Shown: piece by piece, positions 1 to 13,700 of the stretch
Numbering within the stretch: the first letter of the stretch is position 1
Layout: the number at the start of each line of letters is the position of its first letter
Assembly (NCBI GenBank): GCA_034336665.1
Contig: CM067576.1
Location: forward strand, 17,442,036-17,506,035
Source of the DNA: Luscinia megarhynchos
Taxonomy: Eukaryota; Chordata; Aves; Passeriformes; Turdidae
Direction of reading: 5' to 3'
DNA length: 64,000 nucleotides
The notes under the pieces: generated by a model
What the model was told of the DNA's origin: nothing
Seen by the model: only the letters and a program-made list of their open reading frames with translations
Database searches by the model: none
Program-made: the position numbers and the translations under genes

Positions 1-3000
1 CTGACTCCTGAGTTCCCTTCAGGCTGAGGTCAGGCCTCAGGAGGCAGAGCTGGGACTCTGTGGGGCTGTTCTGTCAGTGAGGACCAGAGTTCCCTCCCCA
101 GTGCCATCCTGCCCTGGGGTGGGGATGCTGCTGGCACTGCACAGGCTCGGTGCTGGGTTGGGGTGCACAGGGTGCAGCTGGCCCTGGCTTTGCTCTGCCC
201 TGTGCCACAGCTCTGCCACCCTCCTCTCACACAGGAGGCTGTGCTGTGGCATCAGGCACTGATTGGTGTGGATTGAAAATGATCTCCAAACGCAGGAAGC
301 TGAGATCTGGGGCTGTTCCTGCTGTTCTCAAATCCTGCTCTGTAGAGTCTTACAGTGAGCTGCTTTTGTATCCATCAACTGCATCTTGAAGTTGTACAGA
401 GAGAAGTGGTGCCGACCTTCCAGGTCAGGAACATTTGCCATCCATTATATAAATCATGTGAAATCTAAGTTATGCAATTGCACATGCCTTTGAATAGCCA
501 GATAAAATCAGCACTCGAGTACCGAGTGTCTGCCTAACCCCAGGCAAGGCTGGGTGGATATTAAAAAAAAAATTATGTGAGTATTTTTTTTGCATCTGGT
601 ATTACTGAAGGCTTTTCCCTTTAGCTGCAACTTTCTGGAGATAAGATTTTCTCCAGGTTCTAGGTTGCCTGGATATCAGCAGCTCCAAACCCACACTGAA
701 CTTGTGCATAAACAAAAGCTTGTGTTTCAGACAATTAGTGAGTGATTAGAATTTCCTGAGGAGTTGAGAAGATTGATACACTTTCATGAGCTGCCAAGTC
801 TGGAATACACTGCCATGCATCTCTGGAGGAAACAAGTGAGCTTCACACAGGACAGGATTCTTCCTTGGAATCCTCACTGGTTCTGGGCTGCAGATTTTCT
901 GAATTTTCAGTGTGGTGGCTGCTTTTTCTGCATTTCTTTTGTGTGCAAATACCTTCTGTTTTGCAAAAGATGAATAATTGAGGGTTGCTGCAGGTTTAGT
1001 ATTTCAGACTGCTCAGTGCTTTGAGTAACCTTTGTGTAGCTTTTACTGTACAAGTTTGTATAGAAATGTTCAAAACCCGCTTAAAGTGCTGCATTGTCTG
1101 GAGCCCTTGAGTGTCCCCTCCCTCTCCCAGCTCTTCAAACTCCTCGTGCTGAGGGTTGTGCTTTGGGCTGGCAGTTTGAGCTAACTTCCCTTTGGTTTGA
1201 TATGGAAACAGCAGGAGAGATCTGAACCTAAATTCCCTCTGGGAAACCAGGAATAACCTTTGAAGTATTTTAACTTTGCACCAGGCAGCCAAGTTGCAAA
1301 CGTGTAGTTAATCTTAACAGAGGCTAATTTATTTTTGATGAATTTGAGCTGATCTAATTACTAGCTTAGCCTGAAACTTGCTTCCCAGATGTTACTTATC
1401 CTACCTTTAATCTGGAGTCCTGTTAACGTTTATTAATTGTGGGACAGAGTGCTTGCTGTCTTCTGCCTGGTTTACCCATGAATGTGGCACAGAGAAAAAC
1501 CTCCAACTTTTGGAGCTTTTGGAATTAGATTTTGCCTTGCCTGGGCCTGGGGGTGCCCAAAGAGCCCTGGGTTTTGGGAAGGATGCTCCGTGGGATGGGG
1601 CAGGGATGCTGATGGAGCAGTTGGCTGCTGCAGGGATGCATCAGCTGCCTCTGGAGTGCCTTGGCTGCTCCTGCAGCCCTGGAATTCAGCTGCTGTTCTG
1701 TGCTAATCTGAGCAGTCAGCACTGAAATGCAACTTTAAATAGTTTGTTTTCCTTTTACAAGTCCTATAAACGATGAGATGAGTGGATCTGAAGAGGTCTC
1801 TTTGCATCTGCTCTAAAAGGAAGAAAAGCAATGAGAATCTCGAGCCACTATTTTTCCCTTCAAGTTTTGTTTTTCGGATGGTTTTTTAATACAGGAAATA
1901 AAGGCTAAAGGGGTCTGTTACTAGACATTGAGATAATTTCTAGGGTAGTAAATATGGCTTAATGTTTTTATTATAACATAGAAAAAAAAAAAAAACCCAA
2001 AAGAAAAAACCCAAAAGAAAAAACCACCTTCCCAAAATCTTGACATACCTTATCCTCCTAACTGCCTAACAAAATCCAGTTATTTAGGGTAGCTTTTGAT
2101 GCAGTTAGAGGTGCAGATGTTCTGAACAAGTGTGTAACATGGTATAGTCAAAGCTTTAAAAACTTAAGCTCTGCTTTGCCTTCAGAACTTCCAGTGAGTT
2201 CACTGTGTGAGTAACATGGTTTGAAGTTTGCCCTGAGTCTTAAAAGTACAGAGGAAAAACTGTTCTGCTTTGGGATGAATTAATATTAAAGTGCAGATTC
2301 TTCCTAAATGAGTTTGTGTGGATTAGTGCAAAGCTATTACTAATAATTGTAGCTGAGAACTTGTGGTAACTGATCTTAATTTAAAAAAATCAGTTGCAAA
2401 AGCAAACCAACACCTTGCTCTGACATCTGTGTGCCTTCCTACAGCCAGTTTGTCAGGGCCATGTTTCTGATTTAAACATTTTACTGTTAAAAAACGTTCT
2501 TCACAGGCAAGAAAGGATTTCTCTTTTGAGGTATTTGGCCTCTGGAGTAGTGAAAGTTAATTGAGAGATGTTTTAGGCAAGTGATTCCTAGTGTTAGCAG
2601 TGGTATCAGTGATAAGCTTTGATACACAATTTGAGTATTGAGATCCTGCTACTCTGGCAGGAGTGTGGGTTGAGATTCCTGCACACATCAGTATCTGCCA
2701 GGGAGGGCTGGGGGACTGGACAGTGAAAGGCACCAGCTGAGGCACCTGGAGAGCTGAAGGTGGGATTAAAGCTCCTGTTGGGCTGGGCAGGGGTGGGAAA
2801 ATGAATCCAGTTTTCATCTGGGTGAGCCTCAGGTGAGGCTGTGCAGCGAGCCTTGCTGACTCCTCTTATTGCTGGCTGCTCTTGCACAAGCTGGGAGAAT
2901 ATTATTATTTTTATTATTAGGATATTGATTGAAAATTTCCCCCTGGCAGCCTCTGGGCACCTTAACAGAGTCCCCAGGCCTGGCCTGGCTGCAGTGCCAG

Positions 3001-3889
3001 CTGCTTTGCCATTCCTGCTGCTCCTGCATCCCTGCTGCTCTGGCTGAGGTGCACAGGCAGTGGCTGCTCTGGGTTTCCATCAGCACAAGGGTTTGCACCC
3101 TGTGCCAGTTTTGCTTTGGTGCTGGAGTGGTGCAGGGATGAGTCATCAAATCGCTACAATTACACAATTCCCTGCTCATTGTCCTTGTAAATACAGTGTT
3201 TTTATAGGGTGCATACTGGCAGGTTTGGCTCCTTTACTCCATACACTAAACATTAAATGAGAGTTTAGCGTGTCTCTGAAAGTTCTCTTGTTAATGTGAT
3301 CCTGTAGTACCTGTTGAGGTAAGGCTGCCCTTAAGAACTACCAGTTACTGCATATTTAAAACCCAACAAAACCAAACCAAACCCACAGTAATGTCCCTCA
3401 GGATTGCAGTAATTACACTGTTTTTCTGGTGACATCAGCTTGCTGTGTGGAAATGGAAGTGTGGAAACAGCTCTGAACTTGGACAGAAGTGCAATTGTTC
3501 TGCTTCTTATGACAACCTAAATTGAACTAACAGTCAGTCAATGAATTTTTTTGATGTAAATCTTTCTGAAAAGGTGTAATTCATTATTTCAGAAGTTTAA
3601 AAGCCCCAGAGTGGGGTTGCTGTTAGAGTTCTCCATCAGCTGTGGTCCTTCACAGGCTGGGGTAAGGATTACATCCCTGCCCAGGCTGCAGTTTGGGCAC
3701 ACAGCTGCCTGGTAAAAGATGTGCCATCACCAAAGGCTCACTGGTGCAGTGGAGTCCTGGCTGAGTGCTTCATGAAACTGGATCAGAAAAGCAATCCTGA
3801 GCTGTTGAGCATTTTCATGTGTAATTTCAGTTTAAAAACAAGCTAATGTGATGTGAGGCTGGGCACTGCCCACGCTGACCTGGCTTCTG

Positions 3890-4060
3890 AGGGCCACCAG
3901 GGTGATCAGAGGGGTGCAGCAATTGTCCCATGAGGAAATTGGGATTGTTCAGGAGAAGGGAAGGCTCCAGGGAGATCTAATTCTGGCCTTCAGGAGCTGA
4001 AGGGAGAGCTGGCAAGAAACAAGGAGAGACATTATTCATATGAATTTATTAGTTCCATGT
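3890..4060 (+). mobile_element. CR1 LINE fragment, plus orientation
   Basis: The stretch around AAGGCTCCAGGGAGATCTAA and GGCCTTCAGGAGCTGAAGGG follows the conserved CR1 3' region (GAGACCTTATTGTGGCCTTC...CTGAAGGGAG in consensus form). The limits are approximate. Confidence 0.6.
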
Positions 4061-6189
4061 GAAGTCAGCCACAGTGAATGCTCAGAGATACACAGCTTTA
4101 TGCATATATATATATATATACACAAGATCAGCAAGTTAATTTGTAATGAGTTTAAGGTGAGGACTGATACTCTCAAAACAATGGTACTATTTGCCAGTCA
4201 TCACAGCATTGGTGATTAAGCAGAGTGATCTGCTTAGTGACTGCTTGTAGGCTTTGGAACTTGCAGAAATAACTCTGAAACATTTAGGTGAGGAATGGCT
4301 TGACTTTCCTTCTCTGAGCAGAGGCAAGAGCAAGCAATTCTAGTTTTGGGGAATTTGTGGCCAAAACCTCCTGCAAAACAAACCCTTGAGAGGTGTCAAA
4401 CTGGGGTATGGAGGAGCATTAGGTATCTTTTAAAAACCTACCATCTATAACTTGTGGTCAAAATTTAGAATTTGTAGCAGCTTGAAACAAAGTGGGGAAC
4501 TGTGATGCTGAATTCAGCATGTCTTCCTTTAAACTTTTTGGTGGTTAGTCAGAAGCCAAATAAAAATTGATGCCCTATTTTCAGTTATGAGGGTTTTTTT
4601 CTAATTTTGCCTTCAGCTGTTGGCTCTTGGTAGACTCTTTAAGTATTTTAAGTATATTTTTGTTTGAACTTCCAGCAATAGCTGCACTAAAATAAAACCT
4701 GGCAACTGGGAGAGCAGCGAGCTAGGTAAGAATTGAAGCATGTTCAGCCTAATTCGTGCAGATCCCCAGTGCTTACATAAATAGTTGAGTTTGAGCTGAA
4801 ACAAGCAGTTACTAATACAAACATCAAATATAGCCATGGCCAGGTCAGCAGAGGGAACCTTTGGACAAAAAGCTGTCCCTGGGGGCCAAGGAGGAACCTG
4901 GGGACATCAGGATTTTTGCATTCCTTCACAGGCAGAGCTTGAGGAGGGTGAGAAAGAAGGGATTTGGTCCTTGCAGTGGGAGGGGTTGGTTCCCATCTTG
5001 TGCAGTCTGGGTTAGGGGTTCTCCAAATTAATGTCATATTTGTGCTCCAGGACATTTTTACTGAGAGCCTGTCTGTAGTTAAAACAGGAAAATCCCCTTT
5101 TATCCCTGATCAAGTATCAAGATGTTAATAAGCATTGTTTAACATGTCCTGGGTTAGCAAATGCTGCCCATTTCTCCCCAAGGAGAGGCTCACATTCATT
5201 TGGGAATGCTCTGAAGTGTTTGGCAGATTCTGGCTCTATTAAAAGCTGGAAGCATGAGGGCACATGCTCATCACTTTTAGCTGGTGCAGATGGTGCCCAG
5301 CTTCCTGCCTTGCTGCTGGCTGCAGCTGTCCCAGAGGGTGGCACATTCCTCACTTCCCTGGGACCTCCAGCAGTCCCTGTGTGCCAGAGCTGGGCTCAGG
5401 AGGGGTTGGAGCTCCACCTGCACAGTTTGACTCCAAGGTATCCAAGTGTGTATTATTATGTGTTGTGTTGGTTCTTCAGCTGCTTCAAAGTCAGCTGTGG
5501 TTTGTTAAAGGGCATCAGAGCCTCTTTAGCTGAATTGTTTTAATTGGTTTTGCTTATTTTGTAAGTTTAACTGAAATTTCCTGATGTTTTCTTCCAGATA
5601 GTAGAATCTTGTGGAAAGTTAGACTGTGGGAGACTTAGCTGGGTCTTGAACTGAGATGGGAATTACTGGTGTAGTTTCAAGGGACATAGAGGTTTTTACT
5701 TCCTTTCCCTTTCATTAATGCTCAGATATAAGACTCTTTTTTTTTTTTTTTTTTTCCAAGGCAACCCAGCTGTTGTCTTGCTTTGTTCATCCATCCTCTG
5801 TATCCCGTGAATCCTTTCTTTGCCAGGGAGAAGCTTTATTACCAGAGAAACCTAGCAGTGCTGTGAGCCCTGCTCAGTGCTGAAACTCTGTGTGCTGCCC
5901 CAGTTCCCGGCATTTGCTGCTATCACTTCCATAATTGCTCTCCCGATACTGGAGCTCCAAGTGGGTTAAGAACAAAGCTCTTCCCCTGCCCAGGCAATTA
6001 AGTGACTCAAGGCACTCCCAGCTCCTGGAGCTCAGTACAAACCCAGGCTGGGAGCAGCCTGCTGGAAACCTGGAGCAGCCTGTGAGGTTTGATGCATTCC
6101 TGCTGGGAAAGGTGCAGCTTTTCCTGCACCTGCTGGGGGAGGGGATGGATCTGGTGGTGTTTGCAGCACTTCATTAGTGGCTTGGTTGA

Positions 6190-6810
6190 AATTTCTTCTG
6201 TCTTCACTCAGAGCTAGGATTAAAAAGCACGAAGGATTCGAAATCTCTCGTGTTTGGATTTGGTTGTTTATTAAATCTTCTCTAAAGTACAGAAAGTTCA
6301 GCAGTATTCCTAACTACCAGCTAAAAGTGAGCAAAATGCAGGTGAATCAAGCTAGTTGCAAGGTTTCTTAAAGCTGAACAGTCCAATAGAGAATTAATAC
6401 CTTTATTATTTACTCTTTTAACCCAATAACCCAACTCCCATGACCCTCAGTGCAGCACTGACTGTCCAGCCAGAAACTACTGCCTGAAACCACGAAGAAG
6501 GAGAAAGGAGACTGAAGAGACACCACCAAAATCCTCCATCTTGTCCCATACCTATTACTATATTATAAAAACCTCAAATTTAAAACCCTTCACCATGTGA
6601 ACTCACACACTTCTATTTAACTACACACCAATGACTTTAACTCCATCACTTAAATTTGGAAGCTTCTCCAAGGCCTCAGGTCACAAGCAGTGTTCTCCTG
6701 GGGGTCAGTGCCAGACAGCACAGAAAGCTCAAAACCCCAAGGTTTCTGGGATCCAGCAAGAGGAGCCTTGCAGTGCCACTCACCTGCAGGAGAACACGAG
6801 GTGCTTTTGT
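6190..6810 (-). mobile_element. LTR-like element, minus orientation
   Basis: Read on the minus strand, an AATAAA (TTTAATAAACAACC) is followed by an R/U5-like stretch containing CGAATCCTTCGTGC. It is preceded by TGGTGGTGTCTCTTCAGTCT CC and a run resembling U3 sequence. The composition differs from the flanks. I could not find clear TG...CA ends, so limits are approximate. No retroviral genes adjoin it, which suggests a solo LTR. Confidence 0.45.
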
Positions 6811-8334
6811 CCCTCCCAGCCTCACAGCCATGGACCTGCTGTGCTCCAGACATCAGTTGCTACCTGGTATCCACGGATCTGAATTGAAACTGTGATTTGT
6901 GGAGTTTTAGAATACCTGCAGTATCTTTGCCTTTGGGGATCGTTCGTAGTTGTTTCTATTTCGGAAGCTTTTCATAATCTCCAAAGGGAATTAGCTCGAT
7001 GTAATTAGGCTTGTCAGAACCTCCTTCTCTCCAGGTAACCTGTGAACTGGTTTTTGCCTTGGTTTTCTGCACCCCATAGAAATCCCAGAAACTTGAGGTG
7101 TGGTGGAGCAGAAGGACTAAAGAAAGCCTGGAGTTTCTGCGGGACTAAGTGAGGAATGTGAGATGCAAATCTCCAGGAAATGAGCTTTTAAACTTGCCCA
7201 GCTTGTGGAGCAATGTGTGAATTTTACTGCCATTTCTGGTTACAGTCAGTGGAAATAGAGGCTGGGGCTTTGCTCAGTGTAACTCGATTCAGTTATGTTT
7301 TAACAACTGTGAGGCAGCAGCAAAACTCCCAGCTTGGACCCATTGTTATCTCTTGGCTGTTGCTGCTGTTCCCAGTAGGGATGGAGAGCACTTACTCCAG
7401 GCTGACTAATTAAGGAATGACAGCTGGTTGGAAATAATCATTCTACTTTTGCAAGAGCCGTGAGCAGCTTCACAAGAATCTCTGGAAAAAATGAACGTAC
7501 AAACAAGATGAATTGACAATATTTAGGAGCTGTGCTTGCCTGTGAGGTGCTGCAAGTCCCTTGTGGGGGTGGGAATCACGCCTGGGGAGGGTCTGAAGGG
7601 CAGCTGGGATCTCTGGGATGGGGTGTCCGTGCTTCCATCAGCCTCGGAGCTGTTCTGCAGGAATTGGGCTGGGTTGGTGGTGATGCCACTTCAAAGGCCC
7701 TTGGGAAAGGGCTGGGTGTGAGGTGGGTGGGGCCAGCAAGAGGTGCTGCTGAGGGGAGGGAAGAGCTGCCCGTGGAGATGCTATCAAGGGCTGGAGCCCA
7801 GAACCACGACTGGTGACTCCAGCTGTCAGGAATTCTGCAGTCCTCCTTTCTGCCACTGCTGGGAATGGGCAGGACAGATCAGAGCTGCTCTAATGGCTTC
7901 TTCCAGACGGCAGGGCAGGATCCACCCATCTTCTCCTGGTCCCCAGTTAGTAGGCTGAGGTGCTGGGGAGAGATTGGAGTCTGAATTGGGATGTGTGTGA
8001 TGGGGGAATGACCCCACAGTGTTTTAAGAGAGAAGCAGAGCAAGTTTATTAGGAGGAGAAGACACAACAGAGAAAACAAAATATGTATTTGGGAGCAGAA
8101 AGGGAAAGGATGAAGGATTTTAAAGCCCTGAAATACAGTAAGAAAGTGTGGAATGAGTCAGGATGGGAAAAGAGAGAACACAAGAAGCTGTAGTAGTAGG
8201 TACCATGAAATTAATGCAGCTGCCAACTTCCTGGTGGAATATCTGGATTCAGTGTTCATTTCCAGCCTAAAAAGTCAGGGTGTCTTACCTGTCCCCACAG
8301 CCAAGGCTCAGATGTGACAGGACATGGCAGTGCA

Positions 8335-8482
8335 GTTTGGAGTGCCCATCCTGGAGGTGTCCCAGGAATTCCTGCAGGTGGCACTCAGAGCTCTGGGCTG
8401 GGGACAAGGAGGGCGTAGGGCACAGCTGGGACTCCTGTGGTCCTTAAGGCTTTTCCAGTCTTAATGACTGTGATCCTGTGAC
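8335..8482 (+). mobile_element. CR1 LINE 3' tail, plus orientation
   Basis: CCTGGAGGTGTCCCAGGAAT, then TGGCACTCAGAGCTCTGGGC and GGCTTTTCCAGTCTTAATGA match the order of a CR1 3' end. The terminal repeats are degenerate (ACTGTGATCCTGTGAC). Confidence 0.7.
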
Positions 8483-10637
8483 ATTCCAAGGCTGTACCTC
8501 TACCCAAAGCCTGCTCCCACTTCTTCCCTGGGCACAGTGGAGGCACAGCACAGAGGGAAACTCACTCTTCAGTCTGCTGGTGTGGAAGTCTGCTGGTGTC
8601 CCTGTACTCTGTGTCACAGGCCTGCTGTGCTTTGTAGTTGTATTGGCTGTTCCCAGAATGACATTATGTTTAGAGGCAGTTCTTAGTCGCCATCCCTGGG
8701 AAACCTGGCAAAGATCTCTGAGATATTTTCTGATAAAGGAAGAAATTCAATGACAGAGTCCCACCATAGCCTGCTGAAGGAAAGTCAGGGGGATAAATGG
8801 ATGAAATGTTGGATTTCTGCTGAATTTGCTGACCCAAGCCACCTGTTTGATGTTCTGTGTTCCTTGCTCACAGCTCCCAGGATCCATGGGTTTATTTAGC
8901 CTTCAGCTGCCAAAGGAGATGAGATGTTCCTTACTCATTTAAGGACACACTAATTGGATGCACCGTTAACAGCTTATAAATCACTCTAATGAGTATTTTT
9001 ACATATTCATATTGCAAATAAAATAAAATCCAAGAAACCCTGCACAGTTCCCTGGTGGTGTGTGTGCTTTCCAGAATGGTGTGGGCTGGTCCCAGTCAGG
9101 GAGGGGTGTGTGTTCCCTGCTGGGGGACAGCACCCCTGGCATGGTTTGCACCCCAGTGAGAGGGGCTGGGTGTGGGTAACTGGGGTGGCCCTGCAGAGTC
9201 TGGGGCTTCAGAAACCATGGAAGGTGTGGCTGTCAGTTCTGTGTATGCCCAGAAACACTAAAATCCATGTTTCTGTGGAGTGACCCCAAACTTCTCCTGC
9301 CTTTATCCCTTTCTGGATTCCCCTGCAGCCACCTCCTGGGCTTGTACATGTCACTGTGTGTCATAACCAGGGAGTTGAGTCTTTCCATCACCTGTGGCCA
9401 CAGTTCTTATCCTGTCATCCAAAGTCCATGTGCCACATGTTTTTCCACGCCTTCAGGGAGGGCTCAGGGTGAGTTTGAGCCAAGGCAGTTGGGCAGGGGA
9501 AGAAGGGTTGCATAGACAGGATATTGTTCATTTTCCAGCTTCTCTGGGTTTGTGCAGCACGTCCTTATGGAGGAAGGAGGAGGAGATGAATGCTGTTGAG
9601 ATGGAGTTGTGTTTTGAGTGGGGTGGGTGTTGTTTCTAAGGAGTTACCCATAATCCAGGGTGGCAGGAGTAAGGAAACTCTGTGACTTTCTCCACTGTGT
9701 GTTTTACCTGAGCCCTTCATTCCTGTTTCTGTTGAGACAGAAGGGAAGAAGGCTGAAATCATTACAGAGGTGTTTGAGGACACTCAGTTTGTCCTGCTGA
9801 CCCTCTGCCAGCCTCCTGGGCACGGTGATGGGCAGGGCAGGGCTGGGGGAAGCTGGAAGTGCCTGGGAACGAGGGACTGGGGAAGCAGGGAGGGATGTTG
9901 GGTGTGCCAGGGACAGCCAAAGGGAGCAGCTCATCATCAGCAGGGGCACAGAGGAGGGAGGGGTTTTGGGGAACACAGGTGAGCTCAGAGAAACATTTGC
10001 AGCTGAAGATTTGTAGAAATCCTTCCATCTTTTGTTGGTGAAGGAAGGGGAGGGAAGCAGAAGCAAGGAGCAGTTCTGAGGTGGGGAGAGCACTGCACCA
10101 AAGGCAGGGGTGACTGCCAAGGGTTGTAGACACAGCCTGGCCGGTGAATGGCAGAGATGTTCTGCAGAGAGCGATCTCTGTTCCTAGAGCTGAGAAAAAA
10201 GCATATTCTGTTGCATGTAAGTAGTGTATAGTGATTTTTTTTTTTTTTTTTTTTTTTGCCTAGCTGTATGCAATTTAACTTTGGCAGAAAGTGCTGGTTG
10301 AATACATTGACAGGTTTAATTGCTTTGGCTTGAGTAGGATGAAAGTGAATTTATTTCCCAGTGAGAAAAGCGTTGAAAGGCTGCATGAAAACCTGTCAAA
10401 GGAAATTGAAGCAGGGTTGGGGAGTTATCTTTACAGTAAATGGAATTGATAAACATGTCAGTTAAAAGGAGAATTTATTTATAATACTCAGGTTTTGTGG
10501 CCAGAAGTCTTTGAGAATTCCGTTCACTGGGAAAATGAATTTTATCTGTTCAATTGATTTGCTTTTTTGTAATGCTTGTAGAGCAAGAAATTGTCACAGA
10601 GTAAAAAGCTGAAGTGATATTTGTTCTTTTTTCCCAG

Positions 10638-10700
10638 AACACGTCAGTAATGGAGGATCAGAATGAAGATGAGTCTCCAAAGAAAAATACCCTGTGGCAG
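10638..10700 (+). CDS. FBXW11: FBXW11 window exon 1: N-terminal acidic cassette exon
   Basis: This 63-bp exon encodes 21 residues, [20 protein letters not shown] then Q. The acceptor is TTTTTTCCCAG and the donor is GTAGGA. It starts and ends on codon boundaries, so it can be included or skipped without shifting frame, which fits the known N-terminal isoforms of FBXW11. It precedes the D domain and is predicted to be disordered and acidic. An ATG inside it (residue 5) could start translation of a shorter form, but the main start is expected in an exon upstream of the window. Confidence 0.93.
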
Positions 10701-13700
10701 GTAGGAACCAACGTGGATGTAGGAGAGGTGCCAAGATTTTGTATGTTCCTGCTTTTGAGAAATGTCCAAATCTCAGGTCTGCATAATCATCCTTGGCTGT
10801 ATCCTAAAATCAGCAAAGCCTTCGAGTGAAGGATGATGCCAGTGGATAATCCTTGAGAAATTACCATTTGTGCTCAGATTTTGTGGTTTGTGCTGACCTT
10901 GGAAGGACAGTGCTGCGTCAAAGCATCCTTGGGAGTGAAGTTCATTTCTATTTCTGAGCATGTGACTTGTTTAAAAAGAGAAGTTCAGCGTGGCAAGGAC
11001 TCACAGCCATTTGCTTTGAAGAAGTTTGGGAATATTTTGGAACTGGCAGTTGCTCCCCAGCAGCTCCTTGGCTCCTGAGGGGCTCAGAGGAGCCTGCATC
11101 ACTCTGAGGCTGTGCTCACTAATTAGCAGTGATTCCTGATGTGGAGCTGCTGCTTCCAGGATTTTAATGAGGTGTTCGTGGGGATGTCCCAAACAGGTTT
11201 GCAAAAACAAACCAAAGCCTTTGATTCTCAGTTTTTATTTATGGACAGCCAGTGCAACACTGACATGAGGATCTGGAATCCATATTTTAAGTACCAGAAT
11301 CTGAGTAAAACATTTGTGGAGACAAACCACAATGTGCCCAGAAACCACTGCTTTGAGCTGGGAAAGGTAGTTCTGAAAACAATTACATCCCTTGCAGTTT
11401 TAAGTGGTAAGAGGTGTAAGGAGAGAATTGAGAAGTAATTTAGGGGCCAAGTCTATGGAAAGTCTTGTAAATTCATCTGATGTAACTCATTTCTTGAAGA
11501 ATGTGTTGTTTTAAAACTTAGTTTTGATTATTTCTTTACATCTTGCATGTTCTTCCTTGAGAGAGTTTTTATTAAGCTGTTCCTGTAGTTGATATATAAA
11601 TACCAGTATTTAAATATATCCTAACATAGAAATAATTCCTTCTTCAACCCCAGATAAGTAATGGAACTTCATCTGTGATTGTCTCAAGAAAAAGACCATC
11701 GGAAGGAAACTACGAAAAGGAAAAAGACTTGTGTATAAAATACTTTGACCAGTGGTCTGAATCAGATCAGGTGGAATTTGTGGAACACCTCATTTCCCGG
11801 ATGTGTCACTACCAGCATGGACATATTAACTCTTACCTGAAGCCCATGTTGCAGCGGGACTTCATCACAGCGCTGCCAGGTAAAGGGCAGGGCCTTGCTG
11901 CAGGGAGCATCTCCCACCCCAGTGTCCCCAGGGATCAGTGCTGCTCCCTGCTGCACACACGGGCAGCAGGAGCCTGAGTCCCTCCTGTGATTAATTCAAT
12001 TGGCCACTGGATGCCAGTGTTGTTCCACCTTAAAGGAGTTGGAGTGGTGAATCCCAGAGAATTTGTGCTGCAGTTGGAACTGAGTTGTCACTAAAGTTGT
12101 GTATCTGCAAGCTTTGTCTGAACTCCTTTTTCCCACAGAAAATACTACAGCAGAGGTGTTCTGGTTTAGGAACTCTTACATTTTAATGTTGTTCTGAGTT
12201 TCTGCTTAGATGAGTGCAGCTAGTTTGTCTGTTCTTGTTGCTGACCTGAGAGCAAAAAGCACTTGTGGGTTTTTATTGTGTTGTCCAGCCCTAATTCATC
12301 CTTTCAGTTACTTACAACCTTTTCTGACATCCACAAGTGTCAGCCTGTCTTGATATGTTCAGATACAAAAATCTGTTTTGGCACTTGCTCAATTAATTTT
12401 TTCACAAAGGTGCAGAGCAGCAAGAAGTGGGCATATAGAATCTCTAGGTTGTAATCTGCTGGTAAAGTTGTATTTATTGTTCCATTAATTTCTGGAAGAA
12501 ATTGTATCTCTGGATTCTTGCTGCTGGGGACAGTGATTGATTTGATTCTTGGAAAGGGAAATGTGTGGACATCATTTGCAGGGTGGAAAATCAGCCTGGG
12601 TGAGTTCTGAGTGTGTTCTGTGTGCCCCTGGCAGCCCCCTGGCACAGCCTCACCCTGCAGGGTGTGGGGTTATCCCAGGAGTGCCAGGACCAGGATGGAC
12701 ACTGAGGGTGGAAGAGGAGGCCATGCAGAGACTAAAAGCTAAATCCTAAAAATCCAAATCAGCTGCTCCTCCTGGGACTGACTCTCCAGACCCTTCATGT
12801 GCAAGTCTGATCTTCAGTTAATATTTTATTTTGTTTACTTTTACACCTCAGGGCTCATAGAGAGTTAGACACATCTTTCATTTCATGTATTTCTGCCTAA
12901 GAAAATTTTGAGAGCTTTGTAAGATGATACTTGTTTACATCACATTTGTGTATATCAAAATACATCTTTACAACTTCTGTTGCTTTTTCCCAGTGTAAAT
13001 ACTGGGAATTGCTCCAATATTCAGCCTTCCCTGAAGATGCTGTGGCATGCAAAGAACATCTGCCTGAATTTACCCAGGACTTAATCCCAGCTGAGTGAAA
13101 TCAATCCTGTGTTGGGCTGCAGTCACATTAAAGGATAAGTGGAGCTCCACTCTGGCACAGGGAGGGATTTTTGGGGTCATCCTGTGCAGGGCCAGGAGTT
13201 GGAGTTGATGATCCTTGTGGGTCCCTTCCAACTCAGGGTATTCCATGATGCCTTTTTTAAAGGTGGCTTCACTCGTCTTGAAGAAGTCAAATTCTTTTGT
13301 TTTAAACAGGAGTAGTTTTTGCTCCCTGCTGTCCTGACCAGTTTTACATCTGTGACAATGTAGGAAAAGAGGGAAGAGTTCATGGAATCTGACTTGCCTT
13401 GTTTTTAGTCACAGAGTGGTAACTGGTGTGTTTCTGATCTGAGTGACTGTTTTGTATCTAATGTTGATCCCACTTAGAGAGTTGACATCCCACATTTGGG
13501 TTTCATTTTCATACAAGGTGATTTTTATACACACAGCCCTTGAAATCCCTGTGAATTTTGATTGTTTGAATTTATTATTGAAATTCAAGCAAACCTTCAT
13601 CTGTTCCCTCTAATCAACAACAGCTCTTTTCCACCATTTTCTGTGAAACTGCAAAGACTCTGTGAGGCATGAGGGGTGGGTGTCATGTTTTCCTCTGAAA

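Larger units (their letters stand above)
1..10637 (+). other. FBXW11: FBXW11 first intron (3' part), no coding exon recognised
   Basis: The first exon visible (10638) has a splice acceptor, so everything upstream is intron unless an alternative first exon is hidden here. It holds an A-rich tract (1981-2026), a short TA run (4103-4120), poly-T tracts (5739-5757 and 10228-10257), two CR1 tails and an LTR-like element, listed separately. I looked for the alternative N-terminal exon of FBXW11 (SLWLGCANLVESM type) and did not find it by eye. The remaining sequence is unremarkable. Confidence 0.8.

Noticed and set aside
7990..8130. Possible R/U5 of a retroviral LTR on the minus strand (CCTAATAAACTTGCTCTGCT)
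   Set aside because: An AATAAA followed by a plausible R-like stretch is suggestive, but I found no LTR ends and no second copy in the window.
1..10637. Alternative FBXW11 N-terminal exon
   Set aside because: No stretch encoding the known alternative segment with a good donor was seen. It may be absent or upstream.
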